DNA of 7,916 nucleotides from JBGTKH01 sp041744735 (lineage in GTDB: Bacteria; Planctomycetota; Planctomycetia; Pirellulales; Pirellulaceae). Within the stretch, counting starts at the first letter, position 1. The number at the start of each line of letters is the position of its first letter. The DNA is taken from positions 1 through 7,916 of the forward strand of contig JBGTKH010000315.1 in the NCBI GenBank assembly GCA_041744735.1, in the 5' to 3' direction. The position numbers were made by a program, and so were the translations under genes. Positions 6,058-7,916 of the stretch are shown here, one piece after another. The notes beneath the pieces are model-generated. The model did not search any database. It saw only the letters and a program-made list of their open reading frames with translations, and was not told where the DNA came from.

Positions 6058-6429
6058 TCAGCGTCCTTCAAGCCTGCTGGCGCACTTGACACAGCACGGT
6101 GTATAGGGGATGGCATTCAGACGTGTTTTGGGAATCTTTCCTTCGCATTCCAAACAGGAACCATAAACGCCGTCTTCGATCCGTTCAAGAGCAGCTTCGA
6201 TTTGGTCGAGCGTCTCTTCGTCGTTCTCCAACAGGCTCAGGGTGAATTCCTGCTCGAAGTTCTCGCTGCCCACGTCGGCCATATGAATCGGCATGCGCGA
6301 CGGGCTGCCCGCGGCTTCGCCTCGCGCCTTGTTCAGTGCCACATCTGCCATCGCCGTGACGTCGCCACGCAACCGAGCTCGCATCGACAAAAGTCGTTCC
6401 TTATAGACCTTGCTTTCCAACTTCTTCAT
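6058..6429 (-). CDS. DksA/TraR-family C4 zinc-finger regulator
   Basis: The 123-residue protein has an N-terminal helical, probably coiled-coil region (about 1-85, KKLESKVYKERLLSMRARLRGDV and EFTLSLLENDEETLDQIEAALERIEDGVYG) followed by a four-cysteine zinc finger: Cys92-x2-Cys95 and Cys113-x2-Cys116, with 17 residues between the pairs. DksA-family proteins insert the coiled coil into the RNA polymerase secondary channel and, with ppGpp, reprogram transcription during starvation. The coiled-coil tip here reads HMADVGSENFEQEF, without the plain DxxDxA of E. coli DksA, so ppGpp synergy cannot be assumed. The start is the ATG at 6427-6429, with a weak GGGA 8 bases before it. A near-consensus promoter lies upstream. 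lspA follows on the same strand within 31 bases, which makes a two-gene operon. DksA-type genes next to lspA recur in several bacterial groups, from memory. Confidence 0.92.
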   Translation of the reverse strand: MKKLESKVYKERLLSMRARLRGDVTAMADVALNKARGEAAGSPSRMPIHMADVGSENFEQEFTLSLLENDEETLDQIEAALERIEDGVYGSCLECEGKIPKTRLNAIPYTPCCVKCASRLEGR

Positions 6430-6460
6430 GACTGATTCCCAATAACATTGTGGATGGCAG

Positions 6461-6509
6461 AGCCTCTGTTTGCTGCTACATTCACTGATTGACCCTAATC
6501 TCAGAGGCT
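6461..6509 (-). other. Leader hairpin in the dksA-type/lspA 5' UTR
   Basis: AGCCTCTG (6461-6468) and CAGAGGCT (6502-6509) form a perfect 8-bp stem around a 33-base loop. Given the promoter at 6521-6549, transcription should begin near 6514, so the stem would close at almost the very 5' end of the RNA. It might protect the message or take part in control. An 8-bp match at this spacing could be chance. Confidence 0.4.
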
Positions 6510-6520
6510 ACAAATGGTCT

Positions 6521-6549
6521 ATTCTAAGTGGGGCCGGGCCGTCTGTCAA
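6521..6549 (-). promoter_or_regulatory. Sigma-70 promoter of the dksA-type-lspA operon
   Basis: Read on the minus strand, TTGACA (6544-6549) is a perfect -35 box. It is followed by exactly 17 bases and TAGAAT (6521-6526), a five-of-six match to the -10 box. The predicted start near 6514 gives a leader of about 85 bases before the ATG at 6429. It is by far the best promoter match in the window and suggests steady vegetative expression. Confidence 0.75.
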
Positions 6550-6648
6550 ACGAGCTAGCGTCATCCGAAGCGACCACACACAGAGTCGTTAAGTAGCTTT
6601 GGGTAAATAAGTTAAGGTCTTCTGAATGGAGCACCAAAAACGGTTTTT

Positions 6649-6720
6649 GCGCCCATCGCAAGTCACTTGGGATGGGTGGATTAGCGATCCCACCATCTGG
6701 GTTGCGATCAGCCCAGCGCT
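6649..6720. repeat. Degenerate palindrome related to the REP unit
   Basis: The core GATGGGTGGAT (6671-6681) pairs with ATCCCACCATC (6687-6697) with two mismatches around a 5-base loop. Outside it ATCGCAA (6655-6661) pairs with TTGCGAT (6702-6708), and GCGC stands at both ends. The core aligns with the hairpin unit at 36-56 with about five differences in 21 positions, keeping the GGATT...ATCC centre. It looks like a decayed or variant copy of the same palindromic family, although GC-rich hairpins can resemble each other by chance. Confidence 0.5.
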
Positions 6721-6730
6721 CCGTCTTGAT

Positions 6731-6742
6731 GCTACAATGTGA
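6731..6742 (+). promoter_or_regulatory. Candidate -10 box upstream of thrC
   Basis: The sequence GCTACAATGTGA contains TACAAT 72 bases before the GTG start at 6811. No -35 box stands at normal spacing. The same 12-mer, with two pyrimidine changes, precedes the exported-protein gene (2450-2461). Confidence 0.3.
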
Positions 6743-6810
6743 CTGGCATAGACTACGCCGGAAGGCTGCCGCTATTTCCGAAACTTCAACTGACGTAAGC
6801 GATTAGCAAC

Positions 6811-7916
6811 GTGTCTTTGACCAATATCGCATTTCAAAAGTGCATTTCCCCCTCGTGTGGATGTGTTTATGGAGTTGAGGAGGTGCACGTTGCCTGTCCC
6901 CGCTGCGGCGATTTGCTGGATGTGGCGTACGACTGGAACGCTGCCCGCCCGCCGGAGTCGCTACGGTACTTCGAGGGCATGTGGACTCAGCGGCACGACC
7001 CCTTGCGGTTGAGCGGCATCTGGCGCTTCCACGAACTGCTCCCTTTCGCGCGGCCCGAACAAGTGGTGACCATTGGCGAAGGACAGACGCTGCTCCAGCA
7101 GGCCGATGCCGTGGCGGCATTTGTCGGTCTGAATCCCGGCCGACTGTTTCTTCAATACGAGGGCATGAACCCATCGGGAAGCTTCAAGGACAACGGCATG
7201 TCCGCCGCCTTTACGCATGCCCGAACCATTGGCGCAAAACGAGCCGCATGTGCTTCGACTGGCAACACCAGTGCGTCGCTGGCGATGTATTGCGCGGTCA
7301 CGCGGCTGATGAAGGCGGTCATTTTCATCGGTTCGGGAAAAATCTCGTATGGCAAACTATCGCAGGCTCTGGACTACGGCGCTCTGACGGTGCAAATCGC
7401 CGGCGACTTTGACGACGCGATGGTGCGAGTAATGGAAGTCTGCCGCGACTTGGGCATTTATCTAGTCAACAGCATCAACCCGTTTCGGCTGGAAGGCCAG
7501 AAGACGATCATGTATCGCGTTCTGGAGGCATTGCGCTGGGAGCTGCCGGACTGGATCGTCGTGCCTGGCGGCAACTTGGGCAACTCCAGCGCCTTCGGAA
7601 AGGCCTTCGCTGAGCTGAAGGAAATCGGACTGATTGACCGCGTGCCGCGTTTGGCCGTGATCAACGCCGCGGGTGCCGACACGCTGTACGAACTGTACGA
7701 ACGCCGCGGACTGCGATGGAACGGCGGCGAGGCGGACATGAGCATCGTCGAGAAGTACTACAATGAACTCGACCAATCGCATCGCAAAGCATCGACGATT
7801 GCCAGCGCCATCGAGATCAACCGGCCGGTGAATTTAAGAAAATGTTTACGGGCGCTCGAAACGTGCGACGGCGTGGTGCGGCAAGTGAGCGATCAGGAGA
7901 TTCTGGACGCCAAGGC
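6811..7916 (+). CDS. thrC: Threonine synthase (3' end beyond window)
   Basis: ThrC is a cytoplasmic PLP enzyme that converts O-phospho-L-homoserine to L-threonine. In all 368 codons are visible, and the frame is still open at the window edge. The N-terminus carries a zinc-ribbon-like segment (Cys11, Cys16, then CPRCG with Cys29 and Cys32), seen in many bacterial and plant-type threonine synthases. The PLP lysine is Lys126 in NPSGSFKDNGM. Other fold-II PLP motifs follow: ASTGNTSAS (148-156), NSINPFRLEGQKT (220-232), and the phosphate-binding loop PGGNLGNSSAFGKAF (252-266). The start is the GTG at 6811, the first start codon after an in-frame TAA at 6796-6798. It keeps the whole zinc ribbon, while a TTG at 6817 is a possible alternative. 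No ribosome binding site is visible. The gene diverges from the dksA-type-lspA operon. Confidence 0.95.
   Translation, partial: MSLTNIAFQKCISPSCGCVYGVEEVHVACPRCGDLLDVAYDWNAARPPESLRYFEGMWTQRHDPLRLSGIWRFHELLPFARPEQVVTIGEGQTLLQQADAVAAFVGLNPGRLFLQYEGMNPSGSFKDNGMSAAFTHARTIGAKRAACASTGNTSASLAMYCAVTRLMKAVIFIGSGKISYGKLSQALDYGALTVQIAGDFDDAMVRVMEVCRDLGIYLVNSINPFRLEGQKTIMYRVLEALRWELPDWIVVPGGNLGNSSAFGKAFAELKEIGLIDRVPRLAVINAAGADTLYELYERRGLRWNGGEADMSIVEKYYNELDQSHRKASTIASAIEINRPVNLRKCLRALETCDGVVRQVSDQEILDAK

Larger units (their letters stand above)
6430..6810. other. Divergent intergenic region, dksA-type / thrC
   Basis: These 381 bases hold, from left to right, the leader hairpin (6461-6509), the minus-strand promoter (6521-6549), a 15-base A/T palindrome CAAAAACGGTTTTTG (6635-6649), the REP-related palindrome (6649-6720) and a plus-strand TACAAT box (6731-6742). 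I see no gene. Confidence 0.5.

Noticed and set aside
6635..6649. Terminator formed by CAAAAACGGTTTTTG
   Set aside because: It is a short A/T palindrome with a 1-base centre and no GC-rich stem, in a divergent intergenic region where no transcript is expected to end.
6803..7218. Minus-strand open frames opposite the start of thrC
   Set aside because: The plus frame encodes an intact zinc ribbon and PLP motifs of threonine synthase. The antisense frames are Arg/Pro/Ser-rich noise.

Overview
The window reads as ordinary chromosomal DNA of a planctomycete, probably of the Pirellulales. This is inferred from the GC-rich coding style, the form of LspA (an aromatic-rich loop before the first catalytic Asp), the pairing of a DksA-type zinc-finger gene with lspA, a short-leader GroES, and dispersed palindromic repeats between genes. 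No rRNA, tRNA, CRISPR array, transposase or phage gene is visible. Most of the genes are housekeeping genes.

Layout: (1) 1-59 is a pair of inverted REP-like hairpins just beyond the 3' end of groEL. (2) 72-2083, minus strand, is a groES-groEL chaperonin operon, with a strong ribosome binding site for each gene. (3) 2084-2553 is a divergent intergenic region. (4) 2554-3897, plus strand, encodes an exported protein with an unknown N-terminal domain and a C-terminal thioredoxin-like domain in which both redox cysteines are gone. (5) 3869-4681, minus, is an inositol-monophosphatase-family phosphatase (probably histidinol-phosphatase). Its 3' end overlaps the previous gene tail to tail, and it lies 41 bases behind an Rrf2-family regulator (4723-5127, minus) that lacks the Fe-S cysteines. 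(6) 5128-5423 carries a 131-base imperfect palindrome resembling a MITE. (7) 5424-6429, minus, is a DksA/TraR-type regulator followed by lspA, transcribed from a near-consensus sigma-70 promoter at 6521-6549. (8) 6430-6810 is a divergent intergenic region with that promoter, a leader hairpin and a degenerate palindrome related to the REP unit at the window start. (9) 6811 to the window end, plus, is a threonine synthase (thrC) cut off by the window edge.

Functionally the window combines protein folding (GroES/GroEL), lipoprotein maturation (LspA) with a probable RNA-polymerase-binding regulator, amino-acid biosynthesis (HisN-like, ThrC), and one uncharacterised envelope protein. I see no new multi-gene system. 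The items most worth a second look are the cysteine-free thioredoxin-fold protein and the three palindromic repeat elements.
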